From positions 1-20,612 of the forward strand of contig JAHLKH010000320.1 in the NCBI GenBank assembly GCA_025526915.1: DNA of 20,612 nucleotides, written 5' to 3'. Of the stretch, positions 1 through 9,103 are shown in pieces (positions within the stretch are counted from its first letter, which is position 1; each line of letters starts with the position of its first letter). The translations under genes and the position numbers were made by a program. The notes beneath the pieces are model-generated. The model ran no database searches and was not told the origin of the DNA. It saw only the letters and a program-made list of their open reading frames with translations. The stretch is from Entophlyctis helioformis. Lineage: Eukaryota; Chytridiomycota; Chytridiomycetes; Chytridiales; Chytriomycetaceae.

Positions 1-3000
1 CAGCGCCAGAAACGTCGGCCGCCGCGTCCTGCGGTCCCTAAACCGTTTCTCTGCAACGCACACCGTCAGTCACCATCCCATGCGTGTGCACGGCCATGCA
101 CATCCACATCGGAGCGAGGAACGCACCCATGTCGCCCATCGTCTCGTCCGTGGCAAGCTGAACGATCGTGTCCATGTACAGGATCGCCAGGCGGGTATGC
201 AGTGCGCCATCCAGCGACCCGCGCTCGCGCACCAGATGCTCAATGTACACTTTGAGGGCCCGGCTCCCGTACGACTCGAGCAGCTGCAGCACTTGCGTCG
301 ACTCGAACATGCCGTCGGTGCGCTCGGTAAAGACCTGTGCGATGCCCATCGCATCAGCCGAGTTGCAGATGCAGATCCTGTATCGCCCACCACGTGGATG
401 GGATGAACGAGGGCAGGGAACTGACCTTGACACCGCGTAGTGGGTCGCGCCGCAGCACCCATTCAGCATACCGCCACACAAGTGCCTGATCGTCCAGCTC
501 GACAAGGAGCTCCACAATCAGCTGCATGCCAGCAAAATCCGTGTCGACCACTTCACCGCCAGCAATCCTGTCCACGGCTCCGTGTGTCAGCCCAACAGCC
601 GTTTCACATCGACGCTCTCCAGTCGCCCTCAAATCCCAACAACGGATCCAGAGGTCAGCGTAGTTACGCACCGTGTCCAGACATCCAGCACGTCCTTGTA
701 CATCCCGCGACTCTTGAACAGCAGCGATAGCCCAAAATGCCGCCCGTGGCTGGCAAGGACCGGCGTGCACTCGTCCACGTCGCAGTAGTGGCTGCCAGAG
801 AGCAGGTCGTACATGGCCGGCACGTTCGACTCGGCATACATCTTGAGCAGCGTCGTGTCCACCGCCTGCAGATCCTCCCGCACGTGTCCGCGTCAGTGAA
901 TACGTATCGGCCATCGTCAAAGACGCCAGGTGCAGACAAAAGTGAAGGCATGACGCACCTCGCGGTTCTCGGGCCGGAACAGTTTGGACCGCCGGTATTC
1001 GGCGAGATAGGATGCAAGCATATCCTTGGCCTCGATGGCCAGCGCCGTCTGCACCGACGCAGCCATATCCGCATCCGCGTCGGGATGATCGCGTGCGACC
1101 GCACTTGCCACTGTCCAGCCGTCTGTGTCAGCCCACTCTGCCACAATCGCTCTCTACCACACGCCAACACACACCAATGTCGCTGATGGACGGCATCTTG
1201 GCGATCCATCGCGTGGCATTGCCGTCGGGAACGGCCACGCACGAGGCAGGGCGGAGGTCATGGAACAGGTGGACCAGCGCGCGTGGATCCAGCCGACCCT
1301 TGCGCACATACACCAACGCCGACTGGAACTGCGCATCCTGGATGAACCCGAGTGCCGCGCGTATATACAACCGCGCCAGCGTTGTTTTCTGCAAATGGGG
1401 CCATGTCGCGGGGACGTGTCAGCCGGGAGGGAGAGGGAGAGCTAGACAGACAGCACTAAAAGAATGCCGAGCAAAGACACACTACCTTGACAGGCGTGTC
1501 TTCGTCCTGCTTGAGCATCTGCTCGCCCAGCGTGACTGCCTGCTGGAAGCGTCGCGAGTCCAGCAGCTGCTCGACCTGCGTCTGCCAGGGAATCATGCGC
1601 AGCCCGAGAATCTCTTCGCGGAAGCCAATAATGACCTGCACGGATCCGCCCGGAATGAGCTCTCGGCTGTCCCGCCCACCCGCGCCGTCCGTGCCACTCG
1701 CGTCGCCATTGGCAGCATGCTTTGCAGGCACGGCCGGTGCAGGCGTGTCTCGTTCATTGCCCGTGTCGGACACTGGCGACGGCGACACTGCACGCACCGA
1801 CCCGGCTACAGAAACCGAGTCGGCCGTGTCCGCGTCTGCAGCAGCAGCATCTGCAGTAGGAGCAGTGGATTCAGCATCCGACTCCATCTGCGACACGGCG
1901 ATACTGATTTCAAGCGGGTAGGTGGCACACGCCAAGCAGCGCGCCGGGGCGTCGGACGGGAACGTGATGGACTGCACCAGGTCCTGCGTCTTGAAGTTGT
2001 GGATCTGGAGCACATTGTTGCGCAGGAGAGCAATCACATAGGGGAACTGGAACACTGGGAAGGGTCGTGCATGCATCAGTCGCGTCGCGTCGGATCGGAT
2101 CGGACGGTTGCACATATTCCAGAAGAGGCGAGAGGGGAAACGGGGAACACGGCAGCCTACTTACCCATGGAGATGGGGACGGCAGGCCACTGCAAAGTGC
2201 CGCGGATCGGGTCGCCCGACGATGAGATGAAGACGCCGAGACCCATGCCCTGGGCCGACGCGGTGACGATGAGGAACTCGCCGCCGCCAATCACGACCGA
2301 CAGGGGCCATCTGGGATTTTTCGTACGGGAACAGGGGGATGGTGTCGCCCCTGTCGAGCCGCACGATCTTGTAGGACTGGGCATCAGCCGCGCAGACGGC
2401 CAGGCGGTCCTGCGCGACGACTAACGCTCCGTCGATCATGGACACGTCCTGTGCACACGACCAGTTCCAGCCCATGCCGACAGCAAGCAGCAGTCAGTGA
2501 TGGGATGGCCCGGTGCAGACAGGCACGAGGCAGACGCGGACGAGAGAGCCTGTACTTTTTGCAAGGTGAGCTGGCTGTCGAGGGCGTAGTTGGACAGGAA
2601 GCGGCGTTTGGCGACGGTCAGTGACAGGGGGCTCTGGATGGTCTTGTCGGCGCAAAAGGCTGTGACGCCCTTGACGGGCAGCATCTGCGCAGGGGGACGG
2701 CAGAGAGCGTGTCGAGCCTGTAAAAGGAGAGGACGCCATCTGGACCAGCAAGCAAGCGAGTCAGCTCGTGGATCCAACAAACAGACATGCAGAAAAGGAT
2801 CGGCATGGTCACCAGCAAGGACGGCGAGCTTGGACTCTGTGGGATGGACAGCATGCTCTGGATGGGCTTGCGAGTGGGCGACACTTGGATGGACTTGCTG
2901 ATGCTGGTCTTGAGCTGTGGCAAGTCGGGGTATGTCAGGTCGGATGTCATATGTCGCGCAGGGGCAGAGCGCGATGACGCAAGGTACCTCTGCGTTGGAC

Positions 3001-3520
3001 GAGTCGAGGATGGGATCGATGGCGTAGTGCACCAGCGAGCCGTCGGAGAGGGCAGCGTAGATGGCATTGCCTGTCGGAGGAGAGCGGTATGTGAGAGAGT
3101 GAGGAGGGTGGATGCAAGGTTGGGCAAGGATGGGCAAGGGCAGTCCATCAGATCTGGCATGCGGAGATACGACGACGCACCGCAGAGGTCGATGGTGGCA
3201 AAGACGGCGGGGCGGCGACTGGTCCGATGGCGTGAGCAGGCTGAGCAGAGTGTGCCAGGAGTGTGCAGAGTCGTGTGCAGCTGAGAGGACGCCGATGGCT
3301 GAGAGGAGAGGGACGAGAGCGAGCCAAAGGAGGGCCGAGGCCGAGCCCAGGGTGCGCTTGAGCGGACCTTCCGAGGCTTGAGCTGTAGCTGTAGCTGCTG
3401 TGGTTGCTGTTGCACTCGGGGTGGTTGTGGTTGTCGTACTTGCTGAACTGGTACTGGCCAAGGGCCAGACGCACGAGGCGAGATGAGCTCAAAGGGCAGC
3501 GGAGAGGCCGGCAGGCTCAT
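1..3520 (-). CDS. VPS3: VPS3 / TGFBRAP1-family CORVET tethering subunit, 3' end beyond window
   Basis: Probable endosomal tethering subunit (CORVET, Rab5-positive endosome fusion). Exons inferred from splice sites and family pattern: 3475-3520 (start exon, tentative), 3181-3240, 2988-3070, 2813-2914, 2556-2739, 2165-2448, 1486-2054, 1175-1388, 959-1137, 672-874, 426-627, 127-334, 50 to beyond 1. Donors are mostly GTGCGT. The N-terminal half is a CNH-type propeller (VFATIDLCGNAIYAALSDG, PLFPY, QFPYVIALLRNN). The C-terminal half is helical, with the Vps39_1-like VDTTLLKMYAESNV, then WRYAEWVL and VYIEHLVRERG...HTRLAILY, which fit TGFBRAP1/Vps3 better than Vps39. An acidic, Ala/Ser-rich insert lies in exon 7. 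Three single-base frame breaks (near 2838, 2692 and 2305-2325) interrupt exons 4 to 6 while similarity continues across them, so the copy is either decayed or carries assembly errors. About 795 residues are present; the family is about 860 or more. Confidence 0.8.
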
Positions 3521-3943
3521 CTGGTTGTCTGTTGTGTGTGTGTGTGTGTGGCTGTTGGTGTTGATGTTGATGTTGATGTTGGAGTAGTAGATGTTGTAGT
3601 AGATGCTGTTGAACGTTCAACCAACTCTATCATTCCAGCCAAGTGCCGAGTGCCGAGTGCCATGCCCCCTGCGAGTGGCTGCTGCGCGGCCGAGTGCTAC
3701 CAGTGCCATCATGGCTGCCCCGTGCTGCCGTCGAGTCACCACCACCACCACCCACGCATGCACCATCCAGTGCCATATCACACCACACCACACACACCAC
3801 ACACACCACACGCACCACACACATCGCACGCGCGGCTTGCACTCGTCGTCCTCATCTCGTCCCGTCTTCTCCACACTCGCCTCAACACTTCGCCTCTTCA
3901 CCAACACCACCAACACCAACACCAACACCACCAACAGCCTCGC
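3521..3943. other. Divergent intergenic region between VPS3 and GLN4, microsatellite-rich
   Basis: These 423 bp separate two divergent start codons and presumably hold both promoters and 5' UTRs. I see no TATA box or other clear motif. The stretch is dominated by simple repeats: TG at 3534-3550, TTGATG at 3561-3580, ACC at 3737-3751, CACCA/CACA mixtures at about 3779-3825, and CACCAA at 3900-3936, which ends just before the GLN4 start codon. Open frames here are His/Thr-rich translations of the repeats. Confidence 0.6.
3779..3936. repeat. Interrupted CA/CACCA and CACCAA repeats upstream of GLN4
   Basis: Two adjacent low-complexity tracts on the GLN4 sense strand: mixed CACCACA/CACA units (about 3779-3825) and CACCAA units (3900-3936), ending 8 bp before the ATG at 3944. 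If transcribed they would give an unstructured, C/A-rich 5' leader. Confidence 0.7.
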
Positions 3944-6770
3944 ATGACTGCCGCAGACGAGTCCCGCCTGGTCGCCGCCTTCCAGGCCATCGGCCTCTCA
4001 GAGGCAAAGGCCAAAGAGACGGCTGCCAACAAGCGGCTGGCCCCGACCCTGCTGCAGGCCATCACCCACGTGCGTCGATGGTGTCTCTTGGGTGTCTCAC
4101 TCTCTCGGCTGTCTCTCGGCTGTCTCTCACCTGTCTCACTCACTCTCTCTCTCTCACACTCGCTCGCTCGCCCGTCTCACTCCCCGCTCGTCCAGGCTGG
4201 CGCTGCCAACGGCATCGACCGTGCCGTCGGCGCCCTCCTGTACCACCTGGCCTCGACCATCTCCAAGCCCGCCCTGCCGCACCTGCCCTTCCTGGCCCTC
4301 GCCGTCGCCGACGCCCGGCTCGCCTCGACAGATCAGGTCTCGGGTGCGTGTCTCTCTCTCACACACATGTCTCACGCTGCTGCCTCACACACACACACAC
4401 ACATGTCTGTCTCTCTCACACTCCCCTCTGCTACCCCCCGACACAGCCGCTATCAAGTTTGCAGAGACTGCTACCGCCCCCTTTGACCAGGCCGCCTTCA
4501 ACGAAGCCTGCGGTGTCGGTGCGTCGCCTTATCGCTCGCTCGCTCGTTTGTGCCTCTGTCAATCACTCCGACTCACCTCTCGACTCACTCTTGCCTCTCG
4601 ACTCACTCTCCCAGGCGTCGTCGTCACCCCCGCCCAGATCACCGCTGCCGTCGCTGCCCTGATCGCCGAGAAGCGGGCTGAGCTCGACGAGAAGCGCTAC
4701 ACCTTCTTGGGCCAGCTGCTGAGCGCCATGCGCATCAGGCTCAAGTGGGCAAACACCCTCGCCCTCAAGGAGGAGATCGAGAAGCAGGTCCTTGCTGCCC
4801 TCGGTCCAAAGGACGAGCGCGACGACCCAAAGGCAAAGGCATGCACGCCTGCCTTGCACCATGGCTTCTGCTGCCCCATATCAACTCGCTGACTCTCTCT
4901 AATATGCCGTCTGCTGCCGTGCATCCGACAGAAAAAGAAGGAAAAGGAGGCCGCCAAGGTGGCTGCTGTGGCCGTCGATGCAACGGCTGCCTCGGCCTCT
5001 GCTGCTTCAGCCTCTACTCCTAGTGCTGCTGCTCCCACAGAGCGCCGCATCGAGGATCTGGCCAAGAGCACAAAGTTCATCTTCGAGGGCGAGCTGGCCC
5101 GTCTCCACAGACCCGGAGAGAACCCGCAGATCCGCCCAGAGATCATGGCCGCACACCTCAAGCGCACCGGCGGCAAGGTCATCACCCGCTTCCCTCCCGA
5201 GCCCAACGGATTCCTGCACATTGGCCACGCCAAGGCCCTCAACATCAACTTTGGCTATGCTGCTGCCTTCAACGGCATCACCAACCTGCGCTACGACGAC
5301 ACCAACCCCGAGGCCGAGGAGGAGATTTACTTTACCGCCATCAAGGACACGGCCGAGTGGCTCGGCTTCAAGCCCAACGCGGTCACGTACTCGTCCGACC
5401 ACTTCCAGCGTCTGTACGACCTTGCCGTCGACCTCATCCGTCGCGACAAGGCCTACGTCTGCCACTGCACCGGCGAGGAGATCCACGCGATGCGCGGCGG
5501 CGACAGCAAGGGCCCGCGCTCCGAGTGCGAGCACCGCAACCGCCCGATCAAGGAGTCGATTGCCGAGTTCAAGAAGATGAAGGACGGCAAGTACAAGGAG
5601 GGCGAGGCCATTCTGCGCATGAAGATGGACATGCAGAACCCCAACCCGCAGTTCTGGGACCTGGTCGCGTACCGCGTGCTCTTTTCGACGCACCACCGCA
5701 CGGGCGACGACTGGTGCATCTACCCGACCTACGACTACACGCACTGTCTCTGCGACTCGTTTGAAGACATTACGCACTCGCTGTGCACGACCGAGTTCCA
5801 GCTGTCGCGCGAGTCGTACTACTGGCTCGTGGATGCGCTCGAGCTGTACAAGCCCGTGCAGTGGGAGTACGGCCGCCTCAACCTCACCAACACGGTGCTC
5901 TCGAAGCGCAAGCTGAACAAGCTCGTGACCGACGGCCACGTGTCGGGCTGGGACGACCCGCGGCTCTTTACGCTCGCGGCCGTGCGTCGCCGCGGCTTCA
6001 CGCCCGAGGCGATCAACGCGTTTGTGCGCGAGGTGGGCGTTACGACGGCCAACACGGTCATCCCCGTCGAGCGTCTGGAGGGCTATGTGCGCGACCACCT
6101 CAACCAGGTGGCACCGCGCTACTTCCTCCTCCTCGAGCCGCTCAAGGTGGTCCTCACCAACGTGGACGCCGACTTTTGCCTCGAGGTGACGGTGCCCAAC
6201 AAGCCGCGCGACGACAGCTACGGCTCGCGGGTGCTCCCGTTCACGCGCGTCCTGTACATTGACGCGTCCGACTTCCGCGAGACGGCGGACCCCAACTTTT
6301 TCCGTCTGACGCTCGGCACGACGGTCGGTCTGCTCAACGTGCCGTTCCCGATCCGCGCGACGGGGGTTACGCGCGACGCCTCTGGCCGCATTGTCGAGGT
6401 GCAGGCCACGTACGAGACGGGCACGAGCGCCAAGCCCAAGACGTACATCCAGTGGGTGGGCGAGAGCGACAAGCACCAGTCGCCGCTGCGCGTGGACGTG
6501 AACCTTGTGAGCAAGCTGTTTATGCACGACAACCCGCAGAGCAAGGAGGACGTGCCCGGAGGCTGGCTGTCGGACATTAACCCGGACTCACTGCGCGTCG
6601 TCAAGGGCGCCATGGCCGACACGGGACTCGTTGGGCTGGGCGTCGAGGACAAGTTCCAGGCGGTGCGCGTCGGATACTTTTGTGTCGACAAGGACTCGGT
6701 GCCGGGCAAGGGCCGCTACGTCCTCAACCGCACCGTGACGCTCAAGGAGGACTCGAAAAAGGACAAGTGA
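3944..6770 (+). CDS. GLN4: Cytosolic glutaminyl-tRNA synthetase
   Basis: Class I aminoacyl-tRNA synthetase that charges tRNA-Gln with glutamine. Exons: 3944-4069, 4196-4343, 4447-4518, 4615-4838, 4932-6770, joining in frame to 802 residues, close to yeast Gln4 (about 809). Residues 1 to about 190 form the eukaryote-specific GlnRS N-terminal domain. A Lys/Ala/Ser-rich linker (KKKEKEAAK, residues 191-225) follows, then the catalytic domain with PPEPNGFLHIGHAK (HIGH at 286-289) and the KMSKS equivalent VLSKR (about 512-516). The anticodon-binding beta-barrels complete the protein. The 'PNG' in the HIGH region, instead of the 'PSG' usual in GluRS, and the N-terminal domain both point to GlnRS. 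The start is the first ATG of the frame, after a C/A-rich leader. Donors are GTGCGT except the last intron, which starts with GC. No frame breaks. Confidence 0.96.
4839..4931 (+). other. GC-AG intron in GLN4
   Basis: The exon 4 frame runs into AAAG|GCATGC and reaches an in-frame TGA near 4891 with no usable GT donor before it. Exon 5 opens after CCGACAG at 4931 in the frame of the conserved synthetase. Joining 4838 to 4932 keeps the frame, so a GC donor is needed. GCATGC mirrors the GTATGT-type donors used elsewhere in the window. A CTAAT branch-like sequence lies before the acceptor. An alternative GC donor at 4833 (GCAAAG) is also in frame but fits the consensus less well. Confidence 0.8.
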
Positions 6771-6836
6771 TACTCTTGTTGTTTTGGTGACTGGCAAATA
6801 CACTACTCTTTCTGCCTTGAGTCGGCTCGTCGCAAC

Positions 6837-6859
6837 GTGTGTGTGTGTGTGTGTGTGTG
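6837..6859. repeat. GT dinucleotide microsatellite
   Basis: An uninterrupted GT run of about 11 units in the presumed GLN4 3' UTR, about 70 bp after the stop codon. Confidence 0.9.
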
Positions 6860-6956
6860 CGAGACAACTGTGGAAACAATAGAGGATGAAAGGGTACGCG
6901 ATGCATGTATAACAAAAAAGAGGAAAGATGACAGGCAAAAAGGAGAGAGAGGATGC

Positions 6957-6962
6957 AATAAA
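6957..6962 (+). promoter_or_regulatory. Candidate polyadenylation signal for GLN4
   Basis: AATAAA on the plus strand 187 bp after the GLN4 stop, in the only clearly A-rich part of the spacer. Position and orientation fit GLN4; use is not proven. Confidence 0.5.
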
Positions 6963-7060
6963 GACGCTCATTACAAGGAAACAAGAAACACGAGCCCGTC
7001 CAGTCATTCAGCGCAGGTATCAACACGGCGTGTGGCGTGTGAGGATCGATGGGAGGGGAG

Positions 7061-8680
7061 TCACGATGCAGTCACCATCGAAGCCGCTGGTGCACTCTCT
7101 CCATTCGAATGCATCCGTGGCAGTGTCCCTGGCGGGTCCAGACCCGACTGTTGCGGCTGTTGCGACTGCTGCGACTGCTGCAGTGACCGACCAGGCGACA
7201 CATGCGCCGCATGCGAGTGCATCTGCAGCGTGGCCGCGGCCTCGACAGCACGCTTGGCGGGACGGGGCCAATGATGCGCTTCGCCAAACGACAAAAGATA
7301 CAGGTCGACGGCACGCTGGAGCAGCGGGCGACTGGCACCGAGGGTGGCGGGGTTGAGGAGGGCCAGTTTCCACGCCAGGTCGTTACACCGCAGCTCGCGC
7401 TCGCGCTTGGCCTTGAGCGGCGCGGATGTCGGCGGCTTGGTTGGGATCCCCGTGAAGAGGCGGTAGTGCTTGCGGAAATCTGACCCGGGGATCGCTGCAA
7501 TCGAGGCCAGGTCGACCGAGATCTCGAGCTTGATGCGCGCCTCGTTGCGGATCGTGTCCATCATGAGTGTGTGCTGGCCTGCGGGCGGCATGCCTGTTCG
7601 CGGGGTGCCGGCCCCCGTTAGTGTCGTTGTTGTCGCTGATGCGGATGCCGCGTGTGGGGATGAATATACATGGGATAGACTGCCAGCAGCCGATGCGGCG
7701 GTCGGCGATGTGATGGCACCCGTGACGGAACGACGCGCGCGCTTGCGCACAGGCTCACCCGTGATCTCGTTGTATGTCCACTCGTTGCCGCCCGACTCGA
7801 GCGCGTCCATGGCGGCAGCGGCTAACGCGCCGATGCCATGGAAGCGACCGCCATGGCCAGCCGCCGCCGCCGCTGATGACGACGACGACGACGACACGGC
7901 CGACGAAGAGGCAGTGGAAGGATGCCCGTGGCCGTGAAGGTGGTGACTGTGATGGTTGTTTTGGGATGGTTTTGCAACGAGAGCCTCGACGAGGGCAGGC
8001 ACGGCAGGGGCGAGCTGGGTAGAGTTGGCTGTGCCGGAAGCGTGGGCCGAGGCCGAGTGGGAGTGATCAGCCGGGCCGCCCTGCTTCTCGACACGGGCCA
8101 CGCGGCGGCTCTTTGAGTCGGGGAACCTGTTTCTGAAGCTGTGCGGTTGCAGACGTAGGCGTGGATGTTGGATGTTGGATGGAGGTGATTGGTGAAATGG
8201 CACGACGACCAGGGTATGGAGGACGAATGCACGGCAGTTGGACAGACAGTACACAGTCAGCACACAGAGACAGAACACAGACAGACAGACAGGCACAACT
8301 ACACAGGCACAACTACACAGACACATCAACGCATCAACGCACCTGTCGACGGCCCGCTGCAGCAGGCCGCGCTTGCCGACCAGCTCGGGATTGAGAAAGG
8401 ACAGGCGCCAGCCAATCTCGTTGACGGTCGACTCGTACTGCCAGCGGTTGCCCTGGTAGGCGTCAAAGGGCACGTTGGCGCGCGGGTAGACCGAGTTGAT
8501 GACGCGGAACGACGGCGTGAGGTCGGTGTCTGCCACGGAGTCGATGTCGATGCGGATGCGGAACTGCGTGCTCTGGCCCTTTGCCGTGTACGTGAACGTG
8601 AGCCACTCGACGCCGTCGCGGGTCTCGATGGCGGTCGGGATGGTCAGCGGCCGCTTGCGTTGGGCGCGCGAGCCAGACAT
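7061..8680 (-). CDS. Fungal DUF8032-like protein with two copies of the domain
   Basis: Function unknown. Two exons, 8343-8680 and 7061-8138, join at AG|GTGCGT ... CCGCACAG|C to give 471 residues. Residues about 16-113 match a fungal family I recall as DUF8032: TRDGVEWLTFTYTAKGQ, then VYPRANVPFDAYQGNRWQYE, then GWRLSFLNPELVGKRGLLQ. FRNRFPDSKSRRVARVEK follows straight after the splice. The middle (about 130-300) is low complexity (His, Ser, Ala runs) with a basic patch VRKRARRS, a possible nuclear localisation signal. Residues about 311-398 repeat the module in diverged form (EARIKLEISVDL ... LAWKLALLNPATL ... RPLLQRAVD). The tail is Gln-rich. The frame stays open upstream to 8932, but that part is Ser/Thr/Gln simple sequence, so I place the start at 8680 (MSGSRAQRKR). 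A nuclear or regulatory role is only a guess. Confidence 0.85.
   Translation of the reverse strand: MSGSRAQRKRPLTIPTAIETRDGVEWLTFTYTAKGQSTQFRIRIDIDSVADTDLTPSFRVINSVYPRANVPFDAYQGNRWQYESTVNEIGWRLSFLNPELVGKRGLLQRAVDRCVDALMCLCSCACVVVPVCLSVFCLCVLTVYCLSNCRAFVLHTLVVVPFHQSPPSNIQHPRLRLQPHSFRNRFPDSKSRRVARVEKQGGPADHSHSASAHASGTANSTQLAPAVPALVEALVAKPSQNNHHSHHLHGHGHPSTASSSAVSSSSSSSAAAAAGHGGRFHGIGALAAAAMDALESGGNEWTYNEITGEPVRKRARRSVTGAITSPTAASAAGSLSHVYSSPHAASASATTTTLTGAGTPRTGMPPAGQHTLMMDTIRNEARIKLEISVDLASIAAIPGSDFRKHYRLFTGIPTKPPTSAPLKAKRERELRCNDLAWKLALLNPATLGASRPLLQRAVDLYLLSFGEAHHWPRPAKRAVEAAATLQMHSHAAHVSPGRSLQQSQQSQQPQQSGLDPPGTLPRMHSNGESAPAASMVTAS
8139..8342 (-). other. Stop-free, frame-neutral intron in the DUF8032-like gene
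   Basis: The 204-nt intron (68 codons) has no stop in the reading frame. If retained it would insert a Cys/Val-rich hydrophobic segment right after the first domain. The spliced join restores the family sequence (AVDSFRNRFPD), so removal is expected. It contains degenerate 12-nt repeats of ACACAGGCACAA type at about 8280-8325. Confidence 0.6.
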
Positions 8681-8690
8681 GGCTGAGAGA

Positions 8691-8765
8691 GTTGGGAGTG
8701 GGCTGTGTGACTGAGTGCTGTGTGACTGAGTGCTGTGTGTTGGGAGTGGGCTGTGTGACTGAGTG
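8691..8765. repeat. Exact 27-bp direct repeat with an intervening partial copy
   Basis: The 27-bp unit at 8691-8717, beginning GTTGGGAGTGGGCTGTG, recurs exactly at 8739-8765. Between them is one more partial CTGTGTGACTGAGTG copy. It lies directly upstream of the DUF8032-like start codon, probably in its 5' UTR. Confidence 0.85.
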
Positions 8766-8884
8766 GCTGTGGATTGCCGGGTCTGGGTCGGCTGGCTTGG
8801 CTGGGTCCGCTGCGAGTGTGCTGTGGGTTCGAATGGATGGATTGGATTGCCCAAGCGACGAGTGCCTTTCCTTGGCCCCATCGC

Positions 8885-8894
8885 GTCACGTGAC
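8885..8894. promoter_or_regulatory. Palindromic E-box GTCACGTGAC
   Basis: A perfect 10-bp palindrome with a CACGTG core, the site class bound by bHLH factors such as yeast Cbf1. It is 104 bp upstream of the 8998 start and about 205 bp upstream of the 8680 start, so it could serve both genes. Confidence 0.5.
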
Positions 8895-8997
8895 CCGCCA
8901 CAGCCGTCGCCTGCTTGTCGCCTGCTTGCCATCTGCCGTCTGCCGTCTGCTTATCCTCGGTCCATCCCGCCCAGTCCATCTCGGTCCCTCTATCGCC

Positions 8998-9063
8998 ATG
9001 TCCGCCCCGTGGCCACTGCGCAGGCGCTCCGGCGGCCCAGACCTCGCCAGCGACCACGCCAGC

Positions 9064-9103
<40 letters not shown>

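Larger units (their letters stand above)
6771..7060. other. Convergent 3' intergenic region (GLN4 / DUF8032-like gene)
   Basis: These 290 bp between two converging stop codons should hold both 3' UTRs. They contain a GT microsatellite (6837-6859) and an A-rich, lower-GC stretch with an AATAAA. I see no gene here. Confidence 0.6.
8681..8997. promoter_or_regulatory. Divergent promoter region (DUF8032-like gene / low-complexity protein gene)
   Basis: These 317 bp separate two divergent start codons. They hold a 27-bp direct repeat (8691-8717 and 8739-8765), an inverted CCAAT box (ATTGG, 8841-8845) facing the minus-strand gene, and a perfect E-box palindrome at 8885-8894. No other gene is seen. 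Confidence 0.6.

Noticed and set aside
1012..2424. 470-codon open frame on the plus strand
   Set aside because: It lies antisense to VPS3 exons and introns, has no recognisable domain and is rich in Arg/His. GC-rich DNA gives long antisense frames.
1..3520. VPS39/VAM6 (HOPS subunit) identity for the first gene
   Set aside because: The two families share the CNH and Vps39_1 layout, but EWVL...GVKVFTER and YIEHLVRERG...HTRLAILY read like TGFBRAP1/Vps3. Not fully excluded.
3534..3936. Possible CRISPR or minisatellite array
   Set aside because: The repeats are short simple-sequence units without regular unique spacers, and the genome is eukaryotic.
5007..6527. 506-codon open frame on the minus strand
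   Set aside because: It is exactly antisense to the well-supported synthetase exon, with Arg/Val/His/Leu-rich composition typical of a shadow frame.
3944..6770. Glutamyl- instead of glutaminyl-tRNA synthetase
   Set aside because: The HIGH region reads PPEPNGFLHIGHAK and the N terminus is of the eukaryotic GlnRS type.
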